The notes: generated by a model not told the origin, from the letters alone. Numbered from the stretch's first letter, positions 46,525 through 58,704 are shown. The stretch is DNA of 64,000 bases from Isoetes taiwanensis (GCA_021234155.1 JAJEKV010000217.1:62001-126000), one strand, 5' to 3'. Numbers and translations: made by a program.

Positions 46525-47036
46525 AGAGTCCACAATGCCATTTGCACATATATTTGCCCATGAAGAGGCACAGACTCATCGCTTCAATTCACACAAGTGC
46601 ACACATCACCTCAGAATTGAGACATACAGATGGATTGGGGAGGCGCGCAAGGACAAGATTTATTAGTGCTGCCAACTGGAATCGGTAAGGATGAGTGCCA
46701 CACTCTTTGGAATTGTCTGACATTCGATCATGGGGTAGCTATGCTGAGTTGGTCCTGCCTAACTGGCCGCTGCATATGATATTGAACACGGCTTCAGTGC
46801 AGTTACTGGGATCATACCTTTAGAAGGTAATGGCTATGTGCACTCAGCTATGTCCTCAGACAATATCTTGACATGTATCATAATGTATTATGATGTATCC
46901 TTGTATAGTTTATCAGCATCCTTATTACTCCTTGGGGGGGAGGGTTTTTAGTCGTCTTTTGATTGGGTCCCATAGGCCTATTGGTTTGCCTAGACGACAA
47001 AAATCCACCAATTCAATTCAATTCAATTCCTATAGG
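46525..47036 (+). pseudogene. LINE 3' portion, downstream of the Ty3 insertion
   Basis: Continues the LINE of 18361-19584: catttgcacatatatttgcc and 'acagactcatcgcttcaatt' match the LINE at 12085-12130. A GECH-type Cys end follows, then 'gggtcccataggcctattgg' and a ttcaattcaattcaattcc tail (about 47018-47036). Confidence 0.8.
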
Positions 47037-47459
47037 CCTAATTAGCAATTTAATTAACATGGCTAACTTTCCCAGGGTAAATATTAACATGAATCATTTG
47101 CATAGCTTTTAATTAGATGGTGGCATATCATGTATTTATATGACTAGCATAAAGTACTAGAATGTCACAACCTACATGAGAATCTAAAAAGCTTACCATA
47201 TTAAATCTGAGTTTTCTGATACTCATCAAAAGTAAATGTAAATTCATTATAAGTAGGACTATAAAAAACCTCAACATGGTCTTGCTTCAACTCCGGAATC
47301 ATTTTTTGACCTTAGCATTCCATTCCACGCTTCCACAACTTCTCAGAGCACCATCTGTGCATGACTTGGCATTATACATACTTGAGGTTCTAGATAAACG
47401 TCTGCAATTACTAAGCCCTCAGTAGTCATTATATCCGCTTGTCTAGTATCATCATTACT

Positions 47460-47531
47460 GCAAAGGTTTTTCCCTTGAAAACCTTTCGAGGCAGGGGTTT
47501 TTTAATCCTAGTAGTAATGATTGTACTAGCC
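47460..47531 (+). pseudogene. LINE 3' tail, left part (continues 52018-52132 after the hAT insertion)
   Basis: The C/G-rich block gaggcaggggttttttaatc matches the minus-strand tail near 14070. The sequence resumes after the hAT element as gggtcccatgacctattggc, followed by the pentanucleotide run. Confidence 0.75.
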
Positions 47532-47586
47532 CATTATATCATAGTTACCGAAAACGAAAACGGAATGAAAACGGCAAGTGGAAATT

Positions 47587-47617
<31 letters not shown>

Positions 47618-47887
47618 GCCAAAAAAACGGCAAGTTCAAAAAAAAATATATATATACATATGTACACTAACTCATAATATTAATATGGCATACTTAATAC
47701 AATATCATCTGAAATATGCTTGTCCAAAATAGCATATTTGCTAATTAAACAACTCATATGATAAATTCCTCATACTTAGAGCAATAAACTTTGAGATTTA
47801 CTTACTTATAACAAAGAACATGACATAATGTGAAACTAAATGATAACATGACATCAAAAAGTTCATAATGTTCAAGGTTAGAGAGTA

Positions 47888-50204
47888 CTAGTAACGCATG
47901 GAATATGGATTCGTGCCAGAATCCCTGTAGCGAACATTTGGTTGTGAAGAACGAATGTAATTCGGCGAGACATAACAAGTTGCATCCGTATCTTCCTCAT
48001 CTTCATAGTCACTATCATTCTTGTCATCATCGCCATCGTCATCATTATCTCCTTCCTCTTCTTCTACACCAATCTCATTCTCATTGCCAAGGGCCAATCC
48101 CATGCCATCCACCTCTTGCACTAGTACTTGCTCATCTACCTCTTGCTCTTCCCCATCATCATCATTCCAGTCTTGTGGTTCTGGAAGAGATGCCTTATTT
48201 GCAAAGCCAATATAAGGCTCTCTTCTCACTTGCCTATGAGATTGAATCAATTTCAAATTTGCACTTACAAATACCAAATCCGATGTTCTTGATGGAAGAA
48301 GTCTATTCCTTTTCTTACTTGCCACATGTGAAAAGACACTAAAAAGCCTCTCAAGTGGAGAGGAGGCCGCTCCTTGGCTAAGAATGCGAACCGCCATTGC
48401 TTGTAATTCAGGTGTATCCCCTCCATATTCCTCCCACCAAAGTGCGGATGCAAATTTAAAGCGAGCCGCTTGCGCATCCGAGGTTCCAAAACTCCCCTCT
48501 TTCTTCTTATAGATTGCATATTGCTCTCTTATTTTCAATCTCTTATCAGCATCATCAACCATCCTGTTAAGCACGTCATTAAAGTGCCTCGAGATAGCGG
48601 GATCCGTCCATTGCTTTTGTCCTTGGAACTCAGGATCCAAGTAAAATGCAGCAGCCTGAATTGGGGACTCATATTTATTCCATCTTTCATTGCACATTGC
48701 CACCAACTCCGCTGCTTTTGTTGCATCCTTCTCCAATTTCATAATATGTTCATTCATCCTGTCAAGCCCTTCATAAACCTTTCCAAGGCATGGATCATTT
48801 CCATCAACAAGGCGCAACATCAAAACAATTGGCTCTACAACCTCCAAGTGATGTTTAACCTTCTTCCAAAATGCATCATCAAAAACAATAGCATTACATG
48901 CCAGAGCGTCCAGGTGGACTCTTGCGAAAGACATCATCAACAAACAATGACCTCAACACCCAATGCAAATCATGCAATCTCTCAAGCATGATGAAATTGT
49001 AACCAAATCTAGTTTCACAATATTTTAGCAAAGTCTTACCGTTGTGATTTGCAAGTGTGAGCCTTTGAAAGTGTGCACGGGTAGATGTGTGCCCATTCAC
49101 AAATGTAACCAAAGACTTTCCTTTTTGCACCAAATCCGCAACTTCAGGTAGGCTGCCAATATCTTTGAGCAAGTTATTGAGACAATGTGCAATGCATGGG
49201 CAAAAGAAGATATGAGGAAACTCCGCCTCAATAATACGTCCAGCTGCACGATTGGCATTCTCTCCATCACATACAATTTGCACAACATTTTGTGCACCCA
49301 CATATAAAATGCTTTCTTTCCATGTAGATGCTAAATTTGAGGCCCCTTTTCCTGAAGCAGATATGTCATGAGACATGAGGAAGTATGCTTTGCCTCTACA
49401 ATAGGCAACCGAACCTTCAATGTGGCGCCCTTTCTTATCAGTCCATCCATCAAAGATGAGGGTGACTCCAAAATCAGCCCATTGGCTTCTAATATCAGAC
49501 AAAAGTTCATGCATAGTTTGCTTTTCCCTCTCCAAGAATGTTGTGCGAATGTCCTCGTATTTAGGTGCCTCATATCCTGGCCCATAACTCGCAATAGCTT
49601 GCACCATAGCTTCAAAAAAATCTGATCTAGCAACACGAAACGGGATGTGGTCATGATAGAACCATCTAGCAACCTGTCTATCCACTGCCTCCTTTTTTTT
49701 GGGATCGATTAGTCTCTTTATTTCCTGCTGGCCTAGCTTTTTAGGTTGAAGAAAGCGTCGTAATCCACTACTAGACGCGAGTGTGTTTCTCTTCACTGGA
49801 CTTTCACGTCGTTCTTGATCATAATGTGTACCTGTATCACGTGTATAAGGTGTAGCACGTCGATCATCAATGCCAAAAGTAGCGGCTTCCCTTGCACATT
49901 CTTTTGCTTGCTTCTTGGCGGCTTTCTTCTCATCCAATTGCCTTGCAAATTCTAGTAGTTGGTGTCGCTTCTCATCTGGAATACTTGGACAAAACTCAAC
50001 ATCTTGTCTCTCGTGAATCAAATGACCTCTCACTCTTATCACGGAAGAAATGCGTTGCTCTTTGCAATACGGACATATCCATTCTCTAGCACCTCCCGCT
50101 AATTTTTGGCCATTCAACACGATTTCTACCTCTTTCCACCAATCACTTGGATCTGGCCCTGTATTCTTGTGCTTTCTTTTCCTATTTGTGCTCATGGTGA
50201 TCAC
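47888..50204 (-). CDS. hAT-family transposase (BED finger, DUF659, hAT dimerisation domain), one frameshift
   Basis: On the minus strand, 50204-48894 encodes a BED-type zinc finger (WICPYCKEQ ... HLIHERQDVEFC), the central DUF659-like catalytic region (FGVTLIFDGWTDKKGRHIEG; VVQIVCDGENANRAAG) and the ...HCLNNLLKDI part. From 48943, in another frame, it continues RVHLDALACNAIVFDDAFWK to the C-terminal hAT dimerisation domain (ALWWEEYGGDTPELQAMAVR; SPLERLFSVFSH) and an acidic tail ending at 47888. The two frames overlap, so a single small indel near 48925 breaks the gene. If that indel is an assembly error, the element would be autonomous. Confidence 0.9.
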
Positions 50205-51960
50205 AATCTATGAAAAATAAAAAAACAAAGAACAAGTGAGCAAACAAATATATTAAACGAGCAAAGCAATAGCTCACTGTTTTTTTGTTACAGTTCAAAA
50301 AAAAAAAGGAACAAGCGAGCAAAAACATTTATCTATGGTTCCAAAGAAAACATTTATCTATTTATTTAGCAAAGAAATAGCTCATTGTGCAAAATTGTAG
50401 CTCACTGTTTTTTGTGACAGTTAAAAAAGCTTCAAAATTAGCTCACTGTGAATCAATCAGTAAGCCATTTTCTTATCAAATTCAGTAAGCCAGGGACAAG
50501 GGCATCTCTAGAGTAAGACAGTTGGCTGGCGTAAGATTAACAGTTGCTTTCCTTTTCATTGAGCTAAAGATCCATTTGCCACTTTGACAACAATGTTTAT
50601 CATGCTTCAGATCCTGAAAAACTACTGATTTTCCTGCAAAATGTTGGTAATATCTGAGTCGATTAATCAAGTATCTTCTGCTTTCAACTTCGCTGCAGCA
50701 AGATGTAAAATTTTTATCTATAATACATCAACTGAAGTCTCGGATACTTTGGCACTTAGCTCAGTCTTTGTAACTCCTTTATTTTCTTCGAGCTTTGGAG
50801 TTGGATTCAGAAATAGAAACGGTGGTATTTGAAGCAGCATTGACCAAAATATCCAAATCACTGACCTTGCACACCTCTGTTTGGCCATGTCTGTCTCTGC
50901 CTGGTCGAGAAACCCTTGGCACAAGAACCCTTGGAACTGATTCTGTTTGCCACATGAAAATTCGACTGAGAAGAGTGTGCAGCTGGGACCATTTGCGGAT
51001 TAAACTAGCTGGATTGCGGTATGCCTAGGGCTTGTGCTGGAACTGCACTTACTTTTGTCGACTTCAGTCTCAACAGCGTTCAATCAATGGGCGATACCCG
51101 ACCAGTTTGATTTGGGTGTCCAACTGTCCAAAGCTAAGACGACAATAGGGAGCCTGCAACGGCAGAATCCTTCCATTTTGAAACAGTTCATCAGCTGCTA
51201 ACATAGATTTGCCAGACTCACAGTCTAAATCTGGTATGTGCAACCCAAAATCAGTGTCCCCAGATGCACGAAAAGCATGATCTTTTCTTCAATTTAAAAC
51301 CTGAGCCCCTGCTTGCACAAAATCCTGAGAGAAAGAAAGCCTTGGACCTGGCCAACTGATCTCATTGCCACAAGAAACATCAAGATCATTTGGAATATGA
51401 TCGCCTTGCACAAAATCTTTGTAGGCCACGGCCCAATTCTTGCAACGAGCGAAGGGAAAAGGAACTCAGGATCTGCTGGACCAGGGACGACTATTTATAG
51501 TCTGTTCTATCTACTAAACAGGGCAATTTCGAAGACTAATACAAGAATCTGAGAAACAGCATGATATTTTAAGTCTGAATCGATTCAGAAATGGATAATC
51601 GAACAGATTAAAAGTGGAAAGATGAAGCAAGACAAAAAGAAAATGCAAAAATTACACGGGTTTTACGGAATGGACGATCGCTTGCGGCCGGGATATTTTT
51701 TAGTTCAATGATTGAATTGATTAAAGTATTGGATGATGCGAATGGGTCGAGTCCGACAGCTCCAGTAGGGCCGCATGAAGAACAGTGCAAGTCATTTTGC
51801 CTCCAAAAACAGAGGCCCAATTTTTGCCCCAAAACTCCACCTTACCAAAAACGGCCGTTTTTTTCTAAAAAACGGCTTGAAAAAACGCCACTTCAACGTT
51901 TTTAACATCACGTTTTTTAAACGGACGTTTTCATATTTGAATACGGCCAAAGGTAAAAAA
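50205..51960. other. hAT 5' non-coding region
   Basis: 1.75 kb between the transposase start and the right TIR. It contains AT-rich sequence with repeated agctcact(g/a)t motifs near 50270-50450 and no conserved ORF. It probably holds the transposase promoter and leader, possibly with an intron. Confidence 0.5.
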
Positions 51961-52055
51961 TGCAAAAACGGCAAAAAAACGGCAAAAACGGCCGTTTTCG
52001 GTAACTATGCATTATATGGGTCCCATGACCTATTGGCCTCCGTGGACGTTAAAAA

Positions 52056-52132
52056 ATCTATTCTATTCTATTCTATTCTATTCTATTCTATTCTATTCTA
52101 TTCTATTCTATTCTATTCTATTCTATTCTATT
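52056..52132. repeat. (TTCTA)n tail of a LINE
   Basis: Fifteen or so copies of the pentamer directly after the LINE 3' end. The minus-strand LINE at 13945 ends in the complementary run, so the pentamer is the terminal repeat of this LINE family rather than a chance microsatellite. Confidence 0.9.
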
Positions 52133-53160
52133 GCTACACAAACCCAAGAAATATGCAAGTTTACCTCTTTAAGTCCTAAACTTGCTACTAAAATCTGAAT
52201 TTAAGACTTTTATATCCACACATCTCATCAATCTTTGCCAATTGTATGAGAAAATTATGTTATGTCAATGAAGGTATGAAAAGTACCTCTTACTTGATGC
52301 TTGAACATATCCTTAGAAACTGAAAAACATGGCTTGAGACCTTGTCATTAGAGGTTTGGTGGAGTCTATTAACGCCCTTGTAAGCCCTTCCCAAATTTGG
52401 ATTTTAGTTGGTACCCGAACCTGCAGGTATGGGCAAAAAGCCCCCACGAACCTTAACCGAACCTCAGCCCTGGAGCAATCGAATCTGGTAAACGTCATTA
52501 TTACTTGTTGTTTTACTCATTATGCCTAAAATCCCTCCTCCCCCCACCTTCCCACCGAACTGAAGCTACAAGGAGTAGCTTCGAGCGGGACACCTCAAGA
52601 ATGCCTCAATTGGGCGCCAAAGCTTTGGAGGGCATTTCGAATTTAGTTTTGATGTCAATCCTCGCCCAAATCCGAAGGAATTCTCTAGTTTTCCTTCGTA
52701 TTTTGGCAAAGAATTACATCAATTTGGTCAGCCGGATTTGTGGAGCTCTGGAAGCGATCGACGACTCGAATTCGATCTATGGCGGAGGTAGCTGTTCTAT
52801 TAATTTCAGGCAATGACAATGAGTAATTCTTTTTGAATCTAAACCGAAAGGCCAATTCGGGTGGAGGTGCCCAAGAACTGCTTGCCCTACAAAAATCAAT
52901 ATAATGTCGGAAGGAGCAGTCGATGAGAATGCTCTTCGAGCTTCGGTGCAATGAATATTGATCTGCAAGCGTGGGGAATCTTGTATCCCATCGATCCGAT
53001 CACCAGAAGACATCCTGAATTTCATTCTCCATCGGGGCTTATTCATTTTGTCTGTAAGGGTAATCAAGGTCTGCTTGGCTATTGCAATAATATTTCAAGT
53101 AATTCTGATGTGCATTTGAGAACAATGTACAATCAATTGTGTGGAGTGCATTGCAATATG
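52133..53160. other. Left edge of region B; no clear gene
   Basis: Short frames only (for example MPQLGAKALEGISNLVLMSI from 52601). The start of the large protein probably lies here. No inverted repeat matching the right side of region B could be found. Confidence 0.35.
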
Positions 53161-53169
53161 ATAATTTCT

Positions 53170-55462
53170 TAACCAACAGGTCTAAGAATACAGAAGAACT
53201 GCAAGCTTCCAATCAAAGGTTGCTTATGGAGGTGGAGTCACTTAAACAAGGATTGAAGATATGCTCTGAGGACAATGACAAACTGAAGAGGAAGTTAAAA
53301 AGACTGAAAATGACACCACTGGGCATGAGGGAGAGGAAAAAAGAACTGAAGGCCCTAAGTATACTTGCCCCTAGTGGTGGGGGCTCTAGAAGAAGAATCC
53401 ACGCTATTAAAAATCTGATGGATCCTACTATGGCTGAAAAGAAGAAGAGAAAACCTTGTAATATGGCTAGTTTGTTGAAAAAGCTTGTAACTAAAGATGA
53501 TGTTATAGATATGTTGAAGCTTCCTGGTTAACTAACCATTTAAGAAAAGCTGTTGTTGAACAGGTGCTTACTGAATTGGGAAAGAATCAAAGTGCTGATA
53601 GCATGCAAGAATTATGTGACAATGTGGGTATCAGTCGACAAGCTTACATTGCTCTCTTTAGATGTTTGCGGGGATTGTATCAAGCAGCGAGGGGTATTAC
53701 GAAGACCATCTTGCCAAGACTTCGGTTACATCGAGCAAGCGAGAACAAAAGAGGAATGCGTATACACAAACATTTGGGAGAGATGTACCGGATCACCACA
53801 TCCGTGCACTTGGGATCACTAATCTTTGGGAAAAGTAAGAAGAAGGGTGGCTCGGAAATGATCTATTTGTTCTTAATGAGAAGAATAATTGTTGGATGGA
53901 TCTCTCTAAAATGCTTCTTACATTAGTTCGCTTCTATGATATGAAAGTGGAAGAATGTGGAGGGAAACTCCAAATTGCTATAAAGTTGGATGAGATGGAA
54001 CTGATCAAAGGTGAAAAGTATGAAAGGGTTTCTTTGACATTAATGAATATGGCGTTGTCAAATTCTGATAATGAGGAAGGGAAGTTCTCTGTTCAATCAG
54101 AGGACCATATTTGGTGGATAGGGATATTTCAAAGTACGGAAGAAAATCATGGTGTTCTTGATTGGGTCTTTCAGTGAGACACCTATTCCTACTATTATTG
54201 CTGCTCATGGAGTGGGAGAGAAGCTTGGGTTCACGGCTCACGGAGATTACGAGGTTGAATGGCATTTGGCTGCTGATCTCAAAGACCATCAAGTGCATGT
54301 ATAACATGAAACATGGTTCTGGCAAGACTACCCACGCATGTCCTTACTGTTTGTATGCTAGGGTAGATGATAAGGTGAAGGGAATGAGTACTCTCGAATG
54401 TGACCGGGATCTTTGAACCAACGCGTGAGAAGGAGGACAAAACTTTGATCCCGTACTTGCAATTCTGTCGCGAGAGAGTACATATTTGCACTCTCCATGC
54501 CTTTCTAAGAATAGTGGATAAGATGGTGCACATGAGCATTCTTTTTGCTTGGAATAAGTCTCCACAATCAGCCAGAGAAAAGTGTATGAAAGATGTTGAG
54601 AACATGCTTTCTGATCTTGATCTTCATGGTGGTGACTATAAAATCTTGCAAGATCCTAAGAAGGGAGGCAAGGTTCCTTGTAAACCATCCATGGGTGGGG
54701 TGAAAGCGAAAAGATTTCTGCCTTGTACTAAATTACGTAAGAATGGATCATTGCCAACTGGAAAGTGGGAGTTGTAAACCATTCATGGGTGGGGTGAAAG
54801 CGAAAAGATTTCTGCCTTGTACTAAATTACGTAAGAATGGATCATTGCCAACCTGGAAAGTGGGAGGGTATAAGGACTTCTTTGGTAGCGAGAAGATGAC
54901 CCGTACTTTCGTGGGAGGGCAAAACTAAAGAAAATTAAAGCGTGGCGAGAATCCGAAAGCAGCACGGGTAACTTTGATGGCAGAGAAGAAAATGATGGGT
55001 GGAAAGTTAGATGAATTCAAAGTAGCAGTAACTGAATTCACGAAGTCGTTTATACAAGCATGGGGAGAATGCAATGTCACACATTACATTCATATACTTC
55101 ACGCCCATGGCTTGTGGTTTGCTAAAGAGTACGGGAGCTTGGGAATATGGAATACGCAGGGAATGGAGAAGTCACATAAGCAAGCCAAGAATGCTTTTTT
55201 CAGGTTCACACAACATCGAGGTTCGTGTGGTAACTCATTGCAACAGATGTGCCAATGGTTCTATAGAAGGATTATCTGCAAGCTAGAGAAAAAAGATGAA
55301 GCTAAACCGACCACGACGTTGGCTAGAATATTGAGGAGAAAAGTTGAGCAGAAAAAAAAAAACAGATATGGTGTAGCTCTAGTGGAGCGAGACAAGTTAA
55401 AAAAGTGGCGATCCACAAGGATCGACGGGGTAGAAGATATATACGGGGAATCAATTGTATGA
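53170..55462 (+). pseudogene. Large protein, candidate transposase (homologue of 31805-33930 minus)
   Basis: Successive frames carry: a coiled coil (TEELQASNQRLLMEVESLKQ), a basic linker, DNVGISRQAYIALFRCLRGL (53623), a Cys pair HACPYCLYARVDD (54334), ERVHICTLHAFLRIVDKMVH (about 54475), FIQAWGECNVTHYIHILHAH (about 55049), YGSLGIWNTQGMEKSHKQAK and a basic end at 55462. The final 162 codons are intact. The same blocks occur in the 13.6-kb element, which ties both regions to one family. Several frameshifts and a 94-bp tandem duplication break the rest. Transposase is my best guess from order and conserved His/Cys; no DDE triad could be fixed. Confidence 0.55.
54680..54864 (+). repeat. 94-bp tandem duplication inside the large protein gene
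   Basis: gtaaaccatccatgggtggg at 54680 recurs at 54774 with one change and continues identically through ggatcattgccaac. It introduces a stop (GELstop at 54777) and a repeated GVKAKRFLPCTKLRKNGSLP. Confidence 0.9.
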
Positions 55463-55534
55463 ACAAATTCATATTAATGTATAACTATTGACCATGATGT
55501 GCAACTATAATGTTTCAAATATGTTAGGTTGGCA

Positions 55535-55605
55535 GCGTGGCCACGGTGCGAAAGCATTTGGTTTCCGTGGCTATCTTTGCCGTTTTCGCACGGTAGCAAC
55601 GGTAC
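55535..55605. repeat. Region B palindrome, degenerate pair
   Basis: cgtggccacggtgcgaaa (55535) and ttttcgcacggtagcaac (55583) after the large protein gene and before the H3 gene. Each is a partial copy of the region B palindrome. Confidence 0.8.
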
Positions 55606-55722
55606 TCTTTATATAATTATCTTTGTTATCGATGTTGTCTGCTTTTGATATTTGTTCTAAGTCATTACATTGCATATTTATCAATCTTGTCCACTCATTT
55701 GTTGCATTACAGTTCAGAGACA

Positions 55723-57058
55723 ATGGCACAGAATAGCGGTAATGCCAGATCTAACAATCCCAACAACCAAAGAACAGAAGAGAAGGCGCCGTCTGGGCGC
55801 ACACATCATGGTGAAGACAGCGAGGGCAGCGCCACTAACTATGTCAGTGCTTCTAACAACCGAGCGAGCACCGTCTTAGAGTTTAAAACATCCATCAAGC
55901 GGTGCGGACGCCAGTAGTTCAGAATGTTGCCAATGACGCAGAGGAGATTTTTAGAGACATACCTTACGAGCCAAGGCGTGTTTACCTGTTCTCTTCTGGC
56001 CATTTAGTCGGAGAAGGAACTTTTGTGCAGGCAACTGTCTGTCATGGAGTTCCTGTGCATGATGATTGCATCGTCGTTAACGTCGATGTGGTAGTTGCAC
56101 CAGACACGCAGTTGCCTGTTCCTTCGATGGGAGCTGACAACTTGCTTGAGGCACTCCATTCCTTCGTTGTGTGGCCCAGGTTGATGGCTTCTTTGGCGCC
56201 AACTCCTAAACACATTCTCTGTCTTGGCTAATGAGATAGATTACATCAGGACTTCCTCGTAGAGTGCGGAAGTTGGATTGGTGGAGATAAACCAGGGGCC
56301 AGACTTGCTTGGAGCCGACAATGAGAATGCTAAGCCCCATGAGGATGACCATCAGGATGTGCATGTCCGTAATGTTCTGTTCTTTGTTCGGAATGAGAAT
56401 GTGCCCTGCCCGTAACGTTCCTATTGCTGTTCGTAATGTATTTCAACCCCCGAATGTTATGTACGGTGGTGTCCCTATCCAGTCCCCGCGGACAGCTCAA
56501 ATCGAAGAAAATATCGTTCTACAAGAGGCAGCTGCAGTACCTGTGACGGTTGTACCTGAAACCGTAGTACCAGATGCAGTAGTGGTTCCTGTTGTTGAGC
56601 AGCCTTTAGAGGTCACGGAATCCAGTAGACGTAAGAGGAAGACTAAGCCTAAGCATCTGCAGAAGAAACAGGTTCTCTGTAAAGGCCCTCCTAAGCTGAA
56701 TAAGAAGGGCCAGCCGTTTAAGCAAAAGTTAAGATGGATTTGGGAAATCCGGCACTTCCAGAACCACGTGGAGTGGGTGCTTCCGAAGCTCACAATGGCT
56801 AGAATATGTAAGGAGGTGGTTCAGGAGAGATACACTAAGATGAAGAGGGATGGTGCAAGGTACCGGAAAGCTGGTTACCGTTTCTCAATGCCAGAAGAGG
56901 TGACTCGATTCACTGCAGATGCCCTTGATGCTCGCGACGAGGCGTGAGAATCACATGGTTGAGTTCTTCAAGACTGTGTGAAATGTGCTGTGCATTCCAA
57001 GAGAGTGACAATAATGAGGCAGGATATTGCCTTGACAAATTACTTCCGAGGCATGTAA
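55723..57058 (+). pseudogene. Divergent histone H3 gene with long N-terminal region (frameshifted)
   Basis: A TATA-like tatataa (55611) precedes the ATG at 55723 (MAQNSGNARSNNPNNQ). Frames change at least three times. The frame from 56309 ends with a basic linker and then an H3 core: LRWIWEIRHFQNHVEWVLPK, ARICKEVVQERYTKM, FTADALDARDEA, then across two shifts ENHMVEFFKTV and KCAVHSKRVTIMRQDIALTN, stop at 57058. This matches H3 LREIRKYQ...[12 protein letters not shown]...ALQEASEAYLV...[18 protein letters not shown]. The loop between helices is longer than in canonical H3, as in centromeric H3 variants, but it is equally consistent with simple divergence. No canonical tail. Confidence 0.75.
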
Positions 57059-57160
57059 AGTGTTTTATATTAATGAAACAATCTTTGTTGTATATTTTGT
57101 TTGCTTGCTAAGTATTTTGATTGTATCTATTCTCTATGTTTCTCTATGTATACTTACAAT

Positions 57161-57296
57161 GCACCGTTGCCACGGTGCGAAATGGGTATAAATTACTTTG
57201 TGAGGGCAAGTATTTTCGCACCGTGGCCACGGTGCGAAATTCCTGTAAGTTACTGTGTGAGGGCAGGCAATTTCACACCGTGGCCACGGTGCGAAA
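57161..57296. repeat. Region B palindromes (three copies) after the H3 gene
   Basis: Copies at 57161-57182 (half), 57214-57239 (perfect 26-bp palindrome, half-site TTTCGCACCGTGG) and 57271-57296 (one mismatch). They lie between the end of the H3 gene and the 3' end of the minus-strand gene at 57434. Confidence 0.95.
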
Positions 57297-57433
57297 TTGA
57301 ATCATTCCATAGAAGGTGAATCACAAGATCAAAGGGAACATATTAACATGTTAGAGAATATATTAACATATTAGAGAACATTTAGAGAACGGCAAGTAAT
57401 GGCAGTATGTCCAAGTAACCTTCCCCTAGGTTT

Positions 57434-58018
57434 CTAACCTCTTCCCCTTCCCCTGCGAGGGGTAACCCCTTTGGTTGGGTTAGGAAACCAGAGCTCATGC
57501 GTATCCCAGCCTGATTCTTCCCACCATATGGGATACCTAGTCATTAGAAAAAGTAATTCCACATGATGATACTCATGGAAGAAGAGCGGACCCAACTCCA
57601 CAAAACCATTGTACTCGTTGTAGTACGCCCTAATAAGGCCATACATCTGTCCCTTACAAATTTCATGAATAAACTCTGATATGTATTGATCCAGAGAGTG
57701 TGCTAAATAACCAGCACGAAGAAGAGGCCTCAACTGCTGTAGCATCTCGTCCAGATAAGGAGGGGGTTCAAGAATTCCCCTCATTGCAAGCCTCCTATAA
57801 CATTCAGATGGATTGATTTCCATCAGTGGCTCATGATCACAATCAAATCGCTCCAGAATGAAGTTGATCAACTCCATTGCAAGCTCCTTGGTGGGACTGT
57901 GGTGCAACCTCCACTCCAAGAAATGGTCAAATAGCTCATCAGTTTCAGGCCACACAGAATGTCTGGGGCATGCTTACAGGCCTTCTGGAGTGGCCCAGGG
58001 AGGATTCGGTCCAATCAT
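57434..58018 (-). CDS. Hypothetical helical protein B1, paralogue of 58705-59304, with one in-frame TAA
   Basis: Minus-strand frame from ATG 58018 (MIGPNPPWATPEGL) to 57434. A single TAA at 57976 stands where the paralogue has Gln (TPEGL*ACPRHS against DPEYLQACGRNT), so the upstream ATG is likely the true start and the stop a C-to-T change. Conserved between the two: ELxxxLINFI, LLEPP, AYSLDQY/AHSLDQY, and a W-DTH/R-LW end. The N-terminal helix pattern (TKELAMELINFILERF) resembles [16 protein letters not shown] in the insert of the chromovirus H3 ORF. It ends in an Arg/Gly-rich tail. No known domain. Confidence 0.55.
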
Positions 58019-58290
58019 TTGCAAAGAGCACGAAGATCAAGTAGCAAAGAACAAGGAGCACGAAGATCAAGTAGCAAGGAGCATCAAGATCAAGTAGCAA
58101 GAAGCAAGGATCAAGGATGATCAAGGAGCAAGAAGATCAAAAAACAAGGAAGATCATGGAGCAAGAAAGCAAGGAACAAGATCAAGTAGCAAGATCAAGA
58201 GCAAGGTACAAGGAAGACCAAAGACCAAGAAGTGAAAGCAAGGTGAAAACATGGAACAAAGGTGAGAAGTGAAAGCAAGCTGAAAGAATT
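58019..58290. repeat. Purine-rich tandem repeats in the leader of B1
   Basis: Irregular copies of aaggagcacgaagatcaagt / agcaagatcaagtagcaagg. On the B1 strand this is a CTT-rich leader between a TATA-like box (tataaatt, about 58285 on the minus strand) and the ATG. The paralogue at 59304 has a similar purine-rich leader (59310-59430, gcagacaagaggcgg). Confidence 0.75.
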
Positions 58291-58426
58291 TATAGCTACG
58301 AATCCAATAATGTTGAAGTATAATACTAATACTGTTGAAGTATAATACCAAGAATGATGAAGAATAATACCAATAATGCTGAAGTATTATACCATTCGGT
58401 GGTGGTAACAAAACGGGATCTGCGTA

Positions 58427-58509
58427 TTTCGCACCGTAGCCACGGTGCGAAATAGGCCCTTCAATAATTTGTAACTGAAGCGATTTCGCACCGTGGCTAC
58501 GGTGCCGAA
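58427..58509. repeat. Region B palindromes (two copies) between B1 and B2
   Basis: 58427-58452 (tttcgcaccgtagcc...) and 58484-58509 (tttcgcaccgtggct...), each with one or two mismatches from the perfect palindrome. They lie upstream of B1 and downstream of B2. Confidence 0.95.
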
Positions 58510-58704
58510 TATGACCACAAATAGAACAATCACATGAAAAAATACAAGGAAAATGGTAGAAGATATTACTGAATTACTTAATTACACGAAAATCACTTAA
58601 TTACACGACGATGTTACTTAATTACACGAAAATCACTTGCTTATATACTTAATTTCTATGAAAATCTTTATACCAGTTTATACACATATTCCAATGGAGT
58701 ATCT

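Larger units (their letters stand above)
47540..52009 (-). mobile_element. hAT DNA transposon with 8-bp TSD
   Basis: The ends catagttaccgaaaacg (47540) and cgttttcggtaactatg (ending 52009) are inverted repeats. They are flanked by the 8-bp duplication cattatat (47532-47539 and 52010-52017). Subterminal aaaacggc/gccgttttt motifs are repeated at both ends. One transposase gene lies on the minus strand. Removal restores a LINE 3' tail. TIRs and TSD are intact, so the insertion is recent relative to its neighbours. Confidence 0.95.
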
